In this document: positions 15,172 to 23,427 of the stretch, in pieces
Position numbering within the stretch: position 1 is the stretch's first letter
Layout of the letters: every line of letters starts with the position of its first letter
Origin: a bacterium
GTDB taxonomy: Bacteria > Pseudomonadota > Alphaproteobacteria > Rhizobiales > Xanthobacteraceae
DNA: 26,720 nucleotides
Direction: 5' to 3'
Assembly: GCA_029946075.1 (NCBI GenBank)
Contig: JAQSDT010000619.1
Span: 1 to 26,720, forward strand
Made by a program: the position numbers and the translations under genes
Notes under the pieces: generated by a model
Seen by the model: only the letters and a program-made list of their open reading frames with translations
Databases searched by the model: none
Told to the model about the DNA's origin: nothing

Positions 15172-17238
15172 ATGCTGACGCCACCCAGCCCCGGAACGTC
15201 GCTTTATCCTCATTTGCTGTCGCCCCTGAAAGTCGGGCGAACCACGCTGCGCAACCGCATGATCATGGGGTCGATGCATACCCGCCTCGATATGGAGGAG
15301 AACGGCGTGCATAAGATGGCGGTTTTCCTTGCCGAACGGGCCAAGGGGGAGATCGGACTTATCATCACCGGTGGCTATGCGCCCAACACCGCGGGTTTGA
15401 TCGAGCCTGGCGGGCCGATTTTGACCGAATGTGCGCAAGCCCTTGAACTTCGCCGCATCACCGATGCCGTCCATCAGCACGGCGGCAAAATCTGCATGCA
15501 GGTGCTGCATTCGGGCCGCTATTCAAAGCAACGGGACTGTGTCGGTCCCTCCGACATTCCGACCCGCATCAATCGGTTTCCCCCGCGCGCAATGACTGGG
15601 GCAGAGATTGAACAGACGATCTCGGATTACGTGCGCTGCGCGCTGCTCGCCAAGGAGGCCGGGTTCGATGGCATTGAGATCATGGGATCGGAAGGTTACC
15701 TCATTAATCAGTTCGCGGTGCTGCGAACCAACAACCGTACCGACGAGTGGGGCGGATCGGAGGAAAACCGCCATCGGCTCGCGGTCGAACTCGTCAAACG
15801 CACGCGAGGCGCCATCGGCGACGACTTCATCATTGTCTACCGAATATCGGCGTTGGACCTCGTCGAGGGAGGTGCAACCGGCGAGGAGATCGATCGGCTT
15901 GCCCAACGGGTCGAGGCCGCGGGCGCCGACATTCTCAACACCGGTATCGGCTGGCATGAAGCCCGCGTTCCCACGATCGCTTACGCCATCCCGCGCGGCG
16001 CATGGCGTTTTGCGGCCTCGCGTTTGAAGAAAGCGGTGGGGATTCCGGTGGTGGCATCAAACCGCATCAATACCCCGGATGTCGCCGAGGAAATTCTGGC
16101 GGCTGGCGATAGCGATCTGATATCGATGGCGCGCCCGATGCTGGCCGATCCCCACTTCGCGAAGAAGGTGCGGGAGGGCAACACCGGCAAAATCAACATC
16201 TGCATCGCCTGCAATCAGGCTTGTCTTGACCTGATCTTTTCGGACCGGACCGCGAGTTGCCTGGTTAATCCGCGCGCGTGCCGCGAGACTGAGTTCGAAG
16301 ACGGTCCGGCTGAGACCTCGCGCAAGGTTGCAGTGATCGGCGCCGGCGCAGGCGGTCTCGCGGCTGCCGCCGAAGCCAGCCGCCGCGGGCACAAGGTCAC
16401 CTTGTTTGAGGCCGCTGATCGCATAGGGGGGCAACTCAACCTTGCCCGAGCGGTTCCGGGCAAGGTGGAGTTTGACGAAATGCTGAGTTATTACAGCGGC
16501 CAGCTTGCCGATGGCGGCGTCGATCTCAGGCTGAATTCGGCGCCGTCGGTTAGCGACCTGAAAGAGGCGCGGTTTGATGCCGTCGTCATCGCCTGTGGCG
16601 TCCATCCCCGCGTTCCGGCGATTCCCGGCATCAAACATCCCAAGGTGGTGTTCTACAACGATTTGCTGAGTGGCAAAAGCCACGCGGGACGGCGAGTCGC
16701 CATCATCGGCGCGGGAGGCATCGGTTTCGATGTCGCCGAATACCTCTGCCATTCGCAGCCTGATGAATCGCCGAAATCACGGGCGATGGATATTCGTGAA
16801 TTTCAGCAGGAGTGGAATGTCGATGCCAGCCTTACGAAGGCCGGCGGGCTATTAGGCGATCCGCTGGCCCCAAAGCCAAGTCCACGCGAAATTACAATGC
16901 TACAGCGCAAGAAGACGCGGCCCGGGCTCGGCCTCGGCGTCTCGACCGGTTGGATCCTGCGCAGCAGTCTCGAGAAGCGCGGAGTCAAGATTGTCGGAGG
17001 GGTTACCTATCAGCGAATCGACGATCAAGGTTTGCATTTCGTCGTCGAGGGCGAGCCACGTACGCTCGCCGTCGATACAATCGTGATTTGCGCCGGCCAA
17101 GTGTCCAACCGCGACATGCTTGCCGAACTGCTCGAGACCGGAATCGAGACGCATGTCATCGGCGGCGCCAAGGAAGCTGCCGAACTCGACGCGATGCGCG
17201 CGGTCGAGGAGGGCGCGCGGGCCGCGCAATCACTTTAA
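15172..17238 (+). CDS. fadH: 2,4-dienoyl-CoA reductase (NADPH), FadH type
   Basis: A 688-aa flavo-iron-sulfur enzyme that reduces 2,4-dienoyl-CoA, colinear with E. coli FadH. An N-terminal Old-Yellow-Enzyme-like TIM barrel is followed by a 4Fe-4S cluster (Cys344-x2-Cys347-x3-Cys351-x11-Cys363), then FAD- and NADPH-binding Rossmann domains (VIGAGAGGLAAAAEASRRG; AIIGAGGIGFDVAEYL). The FadH catalytic Tyr in MGSEGYLINQ (Tyr176) and His in GIGWHEARVPTI (His262) are both conserved, each ten residues later than in E. coli. The start ATG has GGAG upstream. It begins an operon with the SDR at 17257 (18-base gap) under the operator at 15127. Here it would clear dienoyl-CoA intermediates of an unsaturated or cyclic acid. 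Bile-acid-type enoate reductases are distant alternatives. Confidence 0.95.
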   Translation: MLTPPSPGTSLYPHLLSPLKVGRTTLRNRMIMGSMHTRLDMEENGVHKMAVFLAERAKGEIGLIITGGYAPNTAGLIEPGGPILTECAQALELRRITDAVHQHGGKICMQVLHSGRYSKQRDCVGPSDIPTRINRFPPRAMTGAEIEQTISDYVRCALLAKEAGFDGIEIMGSEGYLINQFAVLRTNNRTDEWGGSEENRHRLAVELVKRTRGAIGDDFIIVYRISALDLVEGGATGEEIDRLAQRVEAAGADILNTGIGWHEARVPTIAYAIPRGAWRFAASRLKKAVGIPVVASNRINTPDVAEEILAAGDSDLISMARPMLADPHFAKKVREGNTGKINICIACNQACLDLIFSDRTASCLVNPRACRETEFEDGPAETSRKVAVIGAGAGGLAAAAEASRRGHKVTLFEAADRIGGQLNLARAVPGKVEFDEMLSYYSGQLADGGVDLRLNSAPSVSDLKEARFDAVVIACGVHPRVPAIPGIKHPKVVFYNDLLSGKSHAGRRVAIIGAGGIGFDVAEYLCHSQPDESPKSRAMDIREFQQEWNVDASLTKAGGLLGDPLAPKPSPREITMLQRKKTRPGLGLGVSTGWILRSSLEKRGVKIVGGVTYQRIDDQGLHFVVEGEPRTLAVDTIVICAGQVSNRDMLAELLETGIETHVIGGAKEAAELDAMRAVEEGARAAQSL

Positions 17239-17256
17239 TGCGATCGGGAGCCTAAG

Positions 17257-18129
17257 ATGAGTTCGCAAAGCAGCCAGCCGAGCTACGGGTTCACGGACGA
17301 CGAGCTCTCCACGATCCCGACAGTGTACCGACCTGATCTGTTCGCCGGCCAGACCATCATCGTCAGCGGCGCTGGGAGCGGTCTCGGGAAGGCGATCGCA
17401 TTCCTGTTTACACGACTGGGCGCCAATCTGGCAATCTGCGGGCGCGACGCCGAGAAGCTCGCACGCGTCGTTCCGGATCTAGAGAGTCTCGGCGCCCGCG
17501 TCTTCAGCAGAAGTCTCACCATCCGCGACCCCGATCAGGTCAACGAATTCGTCAAAGACGTCTGGGATCATTTTGGTCGTGTCGATGTGATGGTCAATAA
17601 TGCCGGTGGGCAGTTCGCCCAGATGGCCATCGACTTCAAGCCAAAGGGCTGGAACGCAGTGATCGATACCAACCTGAATGGATCGTGGTGGATGATGCAA
17701 GCGGCGGCTCGCGAGTGGATCGAGCGCGGCAAGACCGGTAATATCGTCAATATCGTGGCATTGATCTGGCGAGGCCTACCGGGGATGGCGCACACCGCCG
17801 CGGCTCGGGCCGGCGTGATCTACGCGTCCAAGACCGTGGCGGTCGAATGGGCGCCGCACGGCATCCGGGTGAATTGTGTTGCCCCTGGCGTCAATGAAAC
17901 CATGGCGTTCGACCGCTATGTCCCGGAGGGCTCCGCGACCTATAAGGAAGCGAACCCGATGAAACGGCACGGCGATGCATGGGATATCGCCGAGGCCTGC
18001 GTTTATCTCGCGGCGCCGTCAGGGAAGTTCATCACGGGCGAAACGCTTTCGGTAGACGGCGGGCAGCAAATGTGGGGCGATCCGTGGCCTGCCGGACGTC
18101 CGGAATATTTTCGCATTGGTCAGACGTAA
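17257..18129 (+). CDS. SDR-family enoyl-/dienoyl-CoA reductase-like protein
   Basis: A 290-aa short-chain dehydrogenase/reductase. The cofactor motif is SGAGSGLG (residues 37-44) and the NNAG motif is at 114-117. The canonical YxxxK is missing: the position reads HTAAARAG (Thr180...Arg184). This pattern is that of the PECR/DECR branch (peroxisomal trans-2-enoyl-CoA reductase and 2,4-dienoyl-CoA reductase), which lacks the catalytic Tyr and reduces C=C bonds of acyl-CoAs instead of oxidising alcohols. EWAPHGIRVNCVAPG and the C-terminal SVDGG segment are normal. The start has GGGAG six bases upstream. It is co-transcribed with fadH, which fits successive enoyl/dienoyl reduction. A 3-hydroxyacyl-CoA dehydrogenase role is less likely. 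Confidence 0.9.
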   Translation: MSSQSSQPSYGFTDDELSTIPTVYRPDLFAGQTIIVSGAGSGLGKAIAFLFTRLGANLAICGRDAEKLARVVPDLESLGARVFSRSLTIRDPDQVNEFVKDVWDHFGRVDVMVNNAGGQFAQMAIDFKPKGWNAVIDTNLNGSWWMMQAAAREWIERGKTGNIVNIVALIWRGLPGMAHTAAARAGVIYASKTVAVEWAPHGIRVNCVAPGVNETMAFDRYVPEGSATYKEANPMKRHGDAWDIAEACVYLAAPSGKFITGETLSVDGGQQMWGDPWPAGRPEYFRIGQT

Positions 18130-18186
18130 ATAGGCTCCCGAAATCGAATATCCGATATGCCGCCACAGCGTTAACGATTTTGACCG

Positions 18187-19041
18187 CTACGACAATCCTG
18201 CATCGCCGCGTTCGCGTTTGGCAAATTTAACGGCGTCGATCATGTCGCGGGCGTCGTGGGCCAGATGTAGCGTCTCGCCGCCGTCGATGTACCAGTCCTC
18301 GCCGGTGACGAATTGACCGAGCGGCGAGGACAGAAAAATGATTGCTGCAGAAATATCCTCGACGCTGCCCATGCGTCCCAGCACGTTGCGGTTGAGCCTG
18401 ACCCAGTCGTCCGGCGGTATCGGATAGCGGCCAAGCGCCTCGGTCTTGATGGTTCCGGGTGCGACGCAGTTTAGGCGAATACCGAACTCGGCCCACTCGT
18501 AGGCAAGCGTTCGCATCATCGCAGTAACGCCGCCGCGCGCCGCCGCAGTATGCACGAAGCCGCCAAGGCCGCTGCGGATACAGGCGGTTACGAACACAAT
18601 CGATCCGCCATTCGCCAACATGAAATGGTCTGCGGCAGCCTTGGTTACCTGCCAGGAACCGATCAGGTTGTTGCGGATCACGGTCTCAAAGCCCTTGTTG
18701 CTGAGTTCGCGGGCTGGCGTCACGAACTGTCCGCCGGCATTATTGACGAGGATATTGAGCCCGCCGAACTCGGCCTTGATCTCCTGCATCGCGCGTTCGA
18801 TCAGGTCGGGCTCGCGAATGTCCGCCGATATGGCAAATGCCTCGCCACCCGCCTCGCGTATTACCTTTGCGGTGCTCTGTATCGGATCAATGCGGCGGCC
18901 GAGAACGGCGATGCGGGCCCCGCAGCGCGCCATCTCAATGGCCGTGGCGCGGCCCATTCCAGTGCCGCCGCCGGTGACGAGCGCGACCTGACCCTTGAGA
19001 AGGTCCGGCGCAAAGCGCATTTTTGAAGGACTCTCGTGCAT
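18187..19041 (-). CDS. SDR-family enoyl-/dienoyl-CoA reductase-like protein
   Basis: A 284-aa short-chain dehydrogenase/reductase, convergent with the SDR at 17257. The glycine-rich motif is VTGGGTGMG and NNAGG is present. As in its neighbour, the YxxxK position is replaced by HTAAARGG, the PECR/DECR-type variant that implies reduction of an activated C=C bond. The EWAEFGIRLNCVAPG and YIDGG segments are intact. Several starts are possible: ATG 19041 has GGGA upstream and is chosen; ATG 19053 and a TTG at 19080 are alternatives. The perfect palindrome at 19091-19108 lies just upstream and is shared with the divergent crotonase gene. The pair of SDRs may act on different double bonds of one substrate. 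Confidence 0.9.
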   Translation of the reverse strand: MHESPSKMRFAPDLLKGQVALVTGGGTGMGRATAIEMARCGARIAVLGRRIDPIQSTAKVIREAGGEAFAISADIREPDLIERAMQEIKAEFGGLNILVNNAGGQFVTPARELSNKGFETVIRNNLIGSWQVTKAAADHFMLANGGSIVFVTACIRSGLGGFVHTAAARGGVTAMMRTLAYEWAEFGIRLNCVAPGTIKTEALGRYPIPPDDWVRLNRNVLGRMGSVEDISAAIIFLSSPLGQFVTGEDWYIDGGETLHLAHDARDMIDAVKFAKRERGDAGLS

Positions 19042-19090
19042 CACCGATCCCATGCCTGAAATTCTTTTGCGTTCGATCAAACTTGCGGTA

Positions 19091-19108
19091 TTCTAACATA
19101 TGTTAGAA
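19091..19108. promoter_or_regulatory. Operator, perfect 18-bp palindrome
   Basis: TTCTAACATATGTTAGAA is perfectly self-complementary and is the best copy of the recurring dyad. It lies between the minus-strand SDR and the plus-strand crotonase gene, 19 bases before the latter's ATG, where it probably overlaps the start of transcription. Confidence 0.88.
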
Positions 19109-19127
19109 TGTATAAAAAGGCAGATCG

Positions 19128-19913
19128 ATGTCAGACAATGAACCTGTTCGTTACTCGGTCGATGATGGCATCGCCACGATTACCATCGACCGTCCCGCGA
19201 GCAAGAACGCCTTGTCGGTCGAGGCGATGAACGGTTTGACCGACGCTTGGGAGCGTGTCGAACGGAATTCACAGGCGAGGGTGGTGATCCTGACCTCGGC
19301 TGACTGCGGCGTATTCTCCGCCGGTCTGGACCTCAGGCAGGCAGCCGAGATCAGGGCGCGTGACGGTGTCGATATTCTGACCCTGATGCGCGATCCGATG
19401 CAAACGGCCATGCGAGCCGTTTCAAAGCCGATCATCGCCGCGATGACAGGGTCGCTGATGGCGGGCGGGATGCTGCTGGCGCTGAAGTCCGACTTGAGGG
19501 TAGGCTTACGCGGAACGCGAGCCGGGATTACTGAGGTCAAGATGGGGCGGGGATCGCCGTGGGCGGTACCGCTGCTCTGGATGTTGCCGCAACCGGTGCT
19601 GATGGAACTCGTCTTGACCGGCGACACCCTGCCAATCGAGCGGCTCGCGGAATACGGTTTCGTCAATTATCTGGAAGAAACACCCGCCGCTGTTCGTGCG
19701 CGTGCATTGCAGCTTGCGCGCAAGATTGTAGAAGGCGCACCATTATCAGTGAGGGCGGCCAAGGCCAGCGTGTTGGCCGCGATGGACCTCGGCTGCGAGA
19801 AGGGACTTGTTGAGGCCAACAGGCTTCATGTCGAAACCTATGCAAGCCTCGATGCCATCGAAGGCCCGAGAGCCTTTGCCGAGAAGCGCAAACCGGTGTG
19901 GCAAGGTAAATAA
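19128..19913 (+). CDS. Enoyl-CoA hydratase/isomerase (crotonase) family protein
   Basis: A 261-aa crotonase-fold protein. The oxyanion loops are seen as VFSAGLDLRQ and TGSLMAGGMLLAL. The first hydratase Glu position (GGGCEL in canonical hydratases) is Leu (AGGMLLA), but the second Glu is kept in ITEVKMGRG. A single acidic residue suggests an enoyl-CoA isomerase or a specialised hydratase. The C-terminus ends with the common FAEKRKPVWQG tail. The start has AAGG upstream, and the palindromic operator is immediately 5'. It is followed after 107 bases by the acyl-CoA dehydrogenase at 20021, probably in one transcript. It is unlike the crotonase at 8151 in its active-site residues, so the two should not be redundant. 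Confidence 0.92.
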   Translation: MSDNEPVRYSVDDGIATITIDRPASKNALSVEAMNGLTDAWERVERNSQARVVILTSADCGVFSAGLDLRQAAEIRARDGVDILTLMRDPMQTAMRAVSKPIIAAMTGSLMAGGMLLALKSDLRVGLRGTRAGITEVKMGRGSPWAVPLLWMLPQPVLMELVLTGDTLPIERLAEYGFVNYLEETPAAVRARALQLARKIVEGAPLSVRAAKASVLAAMDLGCEKGLVEANRLHVETYASLDAIEGPRAFAEKRKPVWQGK

Positions 19914-20020
19914 GGAAAGGCAGACGAGGATTGTACCGAATGATGTCCGCCTTCATGCTTTCAAGTCGATAGCGGATACCAATCCTTCCGACAATTGTTC
20001 CTTAGCCCGCAAGGTCAACG

Positions 20021-21193
20021 ATGAGCACACATCATGCCGACACCCCGACTCGCTCGGCTTATTTCGGAGAAGAGCATGAATTGCTGAGAGCCCAGCTAAG
20101 GCGTTTCGTCGAGGAGGAGATCAAGCCGCACGCGCTTCAATGGGAACAGGACGGCATGGTGCCGCGCGACGTGCTGCGGCGCATGGGCGAGCTTGGCTTC
20201 CTTGGCATCCGCTATCCGGCAGAATATGGCGGCTCCGACATGAATACGTTGGCCACCGTTGTTTTGGCCGAGGAACTGGGACGGTCGACGTTCTCGGGTG
20301 TGGCTATCACCGTACTTGTTCATACCGACATGGCGTCGGTGCATCTCTACAACGCGGGCTCGCAGGCATTGAAAGACCACTTCATGCCGGATGTCGTTGC
20401 CGGGAAGAGCATAGTCGCGGTCGGCGTCACCGAACCCGGCGCGGGCTCCGACGTGAAGGGCATTCGCACCACCGCGCGCCGCGAAGGCGACGGCTATGTG
20501 CTCAATGGCGCCAAGATGTTCATCACCAACGGTGTACACGCGAACCTTTATTGCATCGCGGCCGTGAGCAGTCCGGATGCACGTCCGTCCCAGCGCATGT
20601 CGATATTCCTCGTGGAGAAAGGTACGCCCGGTTTCCGGGTTGGTCGTGCACTCGACAAGCAGGGCTGGCGGTCATCAGACACGGCGGAGTTGCTGTTCGA
20701 GGATTGCCGGATCCCCGCGACGAACCTGCTCGGCGAGGAGGGACGCGGCTTCTACGCGATCATGCGGAACTTCCAGAACGAGCGGATCGTGATCGGCGCA
20801 ATGGCGATGGGTGAGGCACAAGCCGCGATCGAGATCACGCTGGACTGGGTCACGCAACGGCAGACCTTCGGCGCGCCGCTGTGGTCGAGACAGGCTATCC
20901 GTCATCGGCTGGCGATGCTGGCGGCCAAGGTCGAGGCAGGACGGCAGCTTGTTTATCACGCGGCATGGCTGGTAACACAGGGGATCGACGCGACCAAGGA
21001 AGTATCGATGGTCAAGGCTTATTGCGGCGAGCTCGTCAACGAGGTGATGTACACGTGCCTGCAGTTTCACGGCGGCATGGGTTACATGCGAGAGAGTACG
21101 ATTGAACGAATGTCGCGAGATGCTCGTGTTCAATCGATTGGCGGCGGCACTACGGAAGTGATGCTGGAAGAGGTCGCCAAGCGTATGCGGTAA
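20021..21193 (+). CDS. Acyl-CoA dehydrogenase (long-chain/citronellyl-CoA-dehydrogenase-like branch)
   Basis: A 390-aa acyl-CoA dehydrogenase. The FAD motif is VGVTEPGAGSDVKGIRT, with MFITNGVHAN and the C-terminal LQFHGGMGYMRES and IGGGTTEVMLEEVAKRM. The YEGT catalytic site reads GGGT, as in the long-chain/isovaleryl-CoA dehydrogenase branch, where the base is instead a helix-G Glu; NFQNERIVIG supplies that Glu. AtuD-type citronellyl-CoA dehydrogenases fall in this general branch, so a branched or terpenoid acyl-CoA is plausible. The ATG has AAGG six bases upstream. It lies downstream of the crotonase gene. A weak dyad-like sequence (CCGACAATTGTTCC, 19988-20001) precedes it. It converges on the TetR gene, with 21 bases between the stops. 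Confidence 0.93.
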   Translation: MSTHHADTPTRSAYFGEEHELLRAQLRRFVEEEIKPHALQWEQDGMVPRDVLRRMGELGFLGIRYPAEYGGSDMNTLATVVLAEELGRSTFSGVAITVLVHTDMASVHLYNAGSQALKDHFMPDVVAGKSIVAVGVTEPGAGSDVKGIRTTARREGDGYVLNGAKMFITNGVHANLYCIAAVSSPDARPSQRMSIFLVEKGTPGFRVGRALDKQGWRSSDTAELLFEDCRIPATNLLGEEGRGFYAIMRNFQNERIVIGAMAMGEAQAAIEITLDWVTQRQTFGAPLWSRQAIRHRLAMLAAKVEAGRQLVYHAAWLVTQGIDATKEVSMVKAYCGELVNEVMYTCLQFHGGMGYMRESTIERMSRDARVQSIGGGTTEVMLEEVAKRMR

Positions 21194-21214
21194 CTAACGC
21201 ACAAATTGGAAACG

Positions 21215-21856
21215 CTAACGCGGCAAAATGCCATTGAAGATTAACAACGTGGTCCGGTTCGCTAATTCTTGCACCGAGCTGCTTTTTCGCGCATCAAACC
21301 ACTCGACCGTCCAATTCATAGCACCAAGAATGAACCTGCGTAGCGGAACAATTAATATCTCCGGGCGGATTTCGCCGGCACGCTGCGCATCCACCAGCAT
21401 GTCATCCCAATATTTCCCATAAGCGCGGCGCAGTGGTCGATGCCGCTTCTTGATGCGCTCGGGCAATTGACCGTAGATACGTATATTGGCGGAGGTATAG
21501 TCGCTCTCTTGCAGCAGGGTGACGAGATGGGCTTTGATCGCGGCGCTGATCTTGTTCCGGTGTGATCCCTTGCCAAGGTCATTCACGCTTGCCTTTACCG
21601 CATCGACTATGCGTTGCAATCCGAGTTCGAGGATTTCGTCCAATATCGCGGTTTTCGAATCAAAGTGGTAATAGATGCTGCCTGCCTTCATTCCCGCCTT
21701 GTCAGCGATCTGTCGAAGCGTCGTCGCAGAATAGCCCTGCTGCCGAAAAAGCTGTGCTGCGACCCGAAGGATAAGGTCGCGTGAAACTTGCGATTTCGGC
21801 GGCACGGCAAGCGCGACGTTTTTACGCTTGGGCTCGCGCTTTGCAACCCGCTTCAT
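21215..21856 (-). CDS. TetR-family transcriptional regulator
   Basis: A 213-aa TetR regulator. The N-terminal helix-turn-helix is clear: ILRVAAQLFRQQGYSATTLR followed by QIADKAGMKAGSIYYHFDSK, about residues 30-75. The C-terminal ligand domain is 130-140 residues, with RRFILGAMNWTVEWFD near the end; acyl-CoA or CoA-pathway ligands are common for this group. A basic N-terminal tail (KRVAKREPKRK) precedes the HTH. ATG 21856 is chosen; an upstream TTG at 21889 extends the frame by 11 residues, and neither has a strong ribosome binding site. It is the only regulator in the intact cluster, so it is the best candidate to bind the repeated CTAACA-N2-TGTTAG dyads, but its own upstream region shows no good copy. 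Confidence 0.92.
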   Translation of the reverse strand: MKRVAKREPKRKNVALAVPPKSQVSRDLILRVAAQLFRQQGYSATTLRQIADKAGMKAGSIYYHFDSKTAILDEILELGLQRIVDAVKASVNDLGKGSHRNKISAAIKAHLVTLLQESDYTSANIRIYGQLPERIKKRHRPLRRAYGKYWDDMLVDAQRAGEIRPEILIVPLRRFILGAMNWTVEWFDARKSSSVQELANRTTLLIFNGILPR

Positions 21857-22133
21857 TCTTGATGAAGATTTCAAATCTTGCTCGCTCAAACCCGAATGGC
21901 ATCACCGTACAAAGCCCCAGCTTTTGCACCAGATGAGAAATGCCTATGTAATAGACCAACAAGACTGTTCGGGCAACATTGCGAAGCTCTGAAACTACTT
22001 CAGAAATTTCAACGGGCGACCAGCAGCTGACTCGAACTCGGATGATATATTAGTGACGATCCGATCGTAATAGAGAGATGGACCTCTTGCAAGCAAGGTG
22101 TGGTCTTGTCCCATTGGTCTAGTCGGCTACAAC

Positions 22134-22660
22134 TCAATATCGCCCACCAGCAGTGCGGCCGGTAATACGCCAGCCGTTGCCACCCCTGACGGCGCGGGGC
22201 TTGATTATCGTGGCATCAGAGCCGGCACCCGGTTCCGAGAGCCCGAAACACATCGAGGTGCGTCCCGCGACTATGTCGTCGAGGCAATGCGCCTGCGCTT
22301 CCGGCGTCGCCTGCATCAGCATCGCGCTTCGCCCGAACGCTCGATGCGCTATCACCCATGGCGTTAGGATCGAGTGGCCGCCAATCCGCCTGTAGATCGC
22401 CTCCCACGCGACGTAATAGGCAAGATGGCCAAGGCCGCCGCCGAGAGCGACCGGTGCGCACATCGCATGGAAGCCGGCTGCCGCTGATGCCATGCGCACC
22501 TCGCGGATCAGCGCGCGCACCTCCGGCCCATAACGCCCGTCAGCAGCATAAGTGCGGCGCGAATCATCTAGCAGCGCGTGGTTGCGCTCCAGCCGCGGGA
22601 GAACCTCGACTTCGACAAACCGCATGACCCCATCGCGCACCGCAACCGCGTCTTCGACGG
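22134..22660 (-). pseudogene. Truncated acyl-CoA dehydrogenase remnant
   Basis: The translated minus strand shows the N-terminal and middle parts of an acyl-CoA dehydrogenase: RDGVMRFVEVEVLPRLERN, then GFHAMCAPVALGGGLGHL, IVAGRTSMCFGLSEPGAGSD and GNGWRITGR. It stops abruptly after TAGGRY, so the second half (substrate cap, helix G and C-terminal catalytic region) is missing. The frame upstream of about 22660 does not look like the normal N-terminus either. It is a fragment, not functional as an acyl-CoA dehydrogenase. It lies next to IS debris, which probably caused the loss. Confidence 0.75.
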
Positions 22661-22867
22661 CTGCCGGACAGCGGTCGCGATCTGTGTTCTCAACCGACGC
22701 TGTCGCGCCTGGAGAATGCTCCACGCCTGCGCGACGTGATCCGCCTGACCTACACTTTGGTCGACGCATGGATGGATAAAATAGCCGGTCCCGGAAATCT
22801 GCACAGGGCGATAAGTGGAATTTCTGCCTGACTGCGGGCACGCTGTGCCTGCGAATCAGGAGAGACC

Positions 22868-23131
22868 ATGAACAGACGACCGCGCCGGAACCACACACCG
22901 GCCTTCAAGGCGAAGGTGGCGCTTGCCGCCGTCAAGGGCGATCGAACGATAGCCCAATTGGCCGAGCATTTCGACGTCCATCCCAATCAGATCACTGCAT
23001 GGAAAGCCCAGCTGGAGGGCGGCGCTTCCGGAGTTTTTGGACCTGGCAGCGCTGCGTCGGCTGCGCCCGCGATTGATGTGAAGTCGCTGCACGCCAAGAT
23101 CGGGGAGTTGACGCTGGAGAACGATTCCTAA
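22868..23131 (+). mobile_element. IS3-family transposase OrfA, truncated
   Basis: An 87-codon frame beginning MNRRPRRNHTPAFKAKVALA and containing a helix-turn-helix (TIAQLAEHFDVHPNQITAWK), the signature of IS3-family OrfA. It ends at KIGELTLENDS, where intact relatives continue (ENDFLEGAL...), because the IS110 tail on the other strand begins at that point. No OrfB with a DDE domain follows. Terminal inverted repeats could not be defined. Confidence 0.8.
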
Positions 23132-23427
23132 GAAACGGCCGCACCGACTTTCGGCTCCATGGGTTGGAGAACAAAGCCGAATGCCTTGGCACGTCGCTGC
23201 AAATTGTTGACCACTCGCGTCCGGTAACGCGTCTCGTAGGACGAGGCCCCGGGATCGACATAGTCCATTCCGTATCGCACAGCGTTGTAGAACAGAACTG
23301 CGATCTTGCGGGCCGTGGCAGTCACGGCCTTCGCCTTGCCGATGCGCGCTGAGAGCCGCCTATAAAAGGCGCCGAGGGCAGTTTCTGTACGACCCACGGT
23401 CACGGCAGCAAGGCGCAAAAGTGCTTC
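23128..23427 (-). mobile_element. IS110-family transposase, C-terminal remnant
   Basis: About 100 codons ending in AVS-stop resemble the C-terminal domain (Transposase_20) of IS110/IS116/IS902 transposases: TVGRTETALGAFYRRLSARI, then GKAKAVTATARKIAVLFYNA, MDYVDPG and RVVNNLQRRAK. The similarity stops at about 23425, where GAF-domain coding sequence starts on the opposite strand, so the DEDD N-terminal domain is gone. The only start in this stretch is a TTG at 23418. A remnant, not an active element. Confidence 0.8.

Noticed and set aside
19988..20001. CCGACAATTGTTCC upstream of the acyl-CoA dehydrogenase at 20021 as another operator
   Set aside because: Only the inner ACA-N2-TGTT core matches; the outer arms do not, and the gene is probably read through from 19128.
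20021..21193. Loss of the catalytic Glu (GGGT in place of YEGT) as a sign of an inactive dehydrogenase
   Set aside because: This branch of the family uses a helix-G Glu, and NFQNERIVIG supplies it, so the enzyme is probably active.
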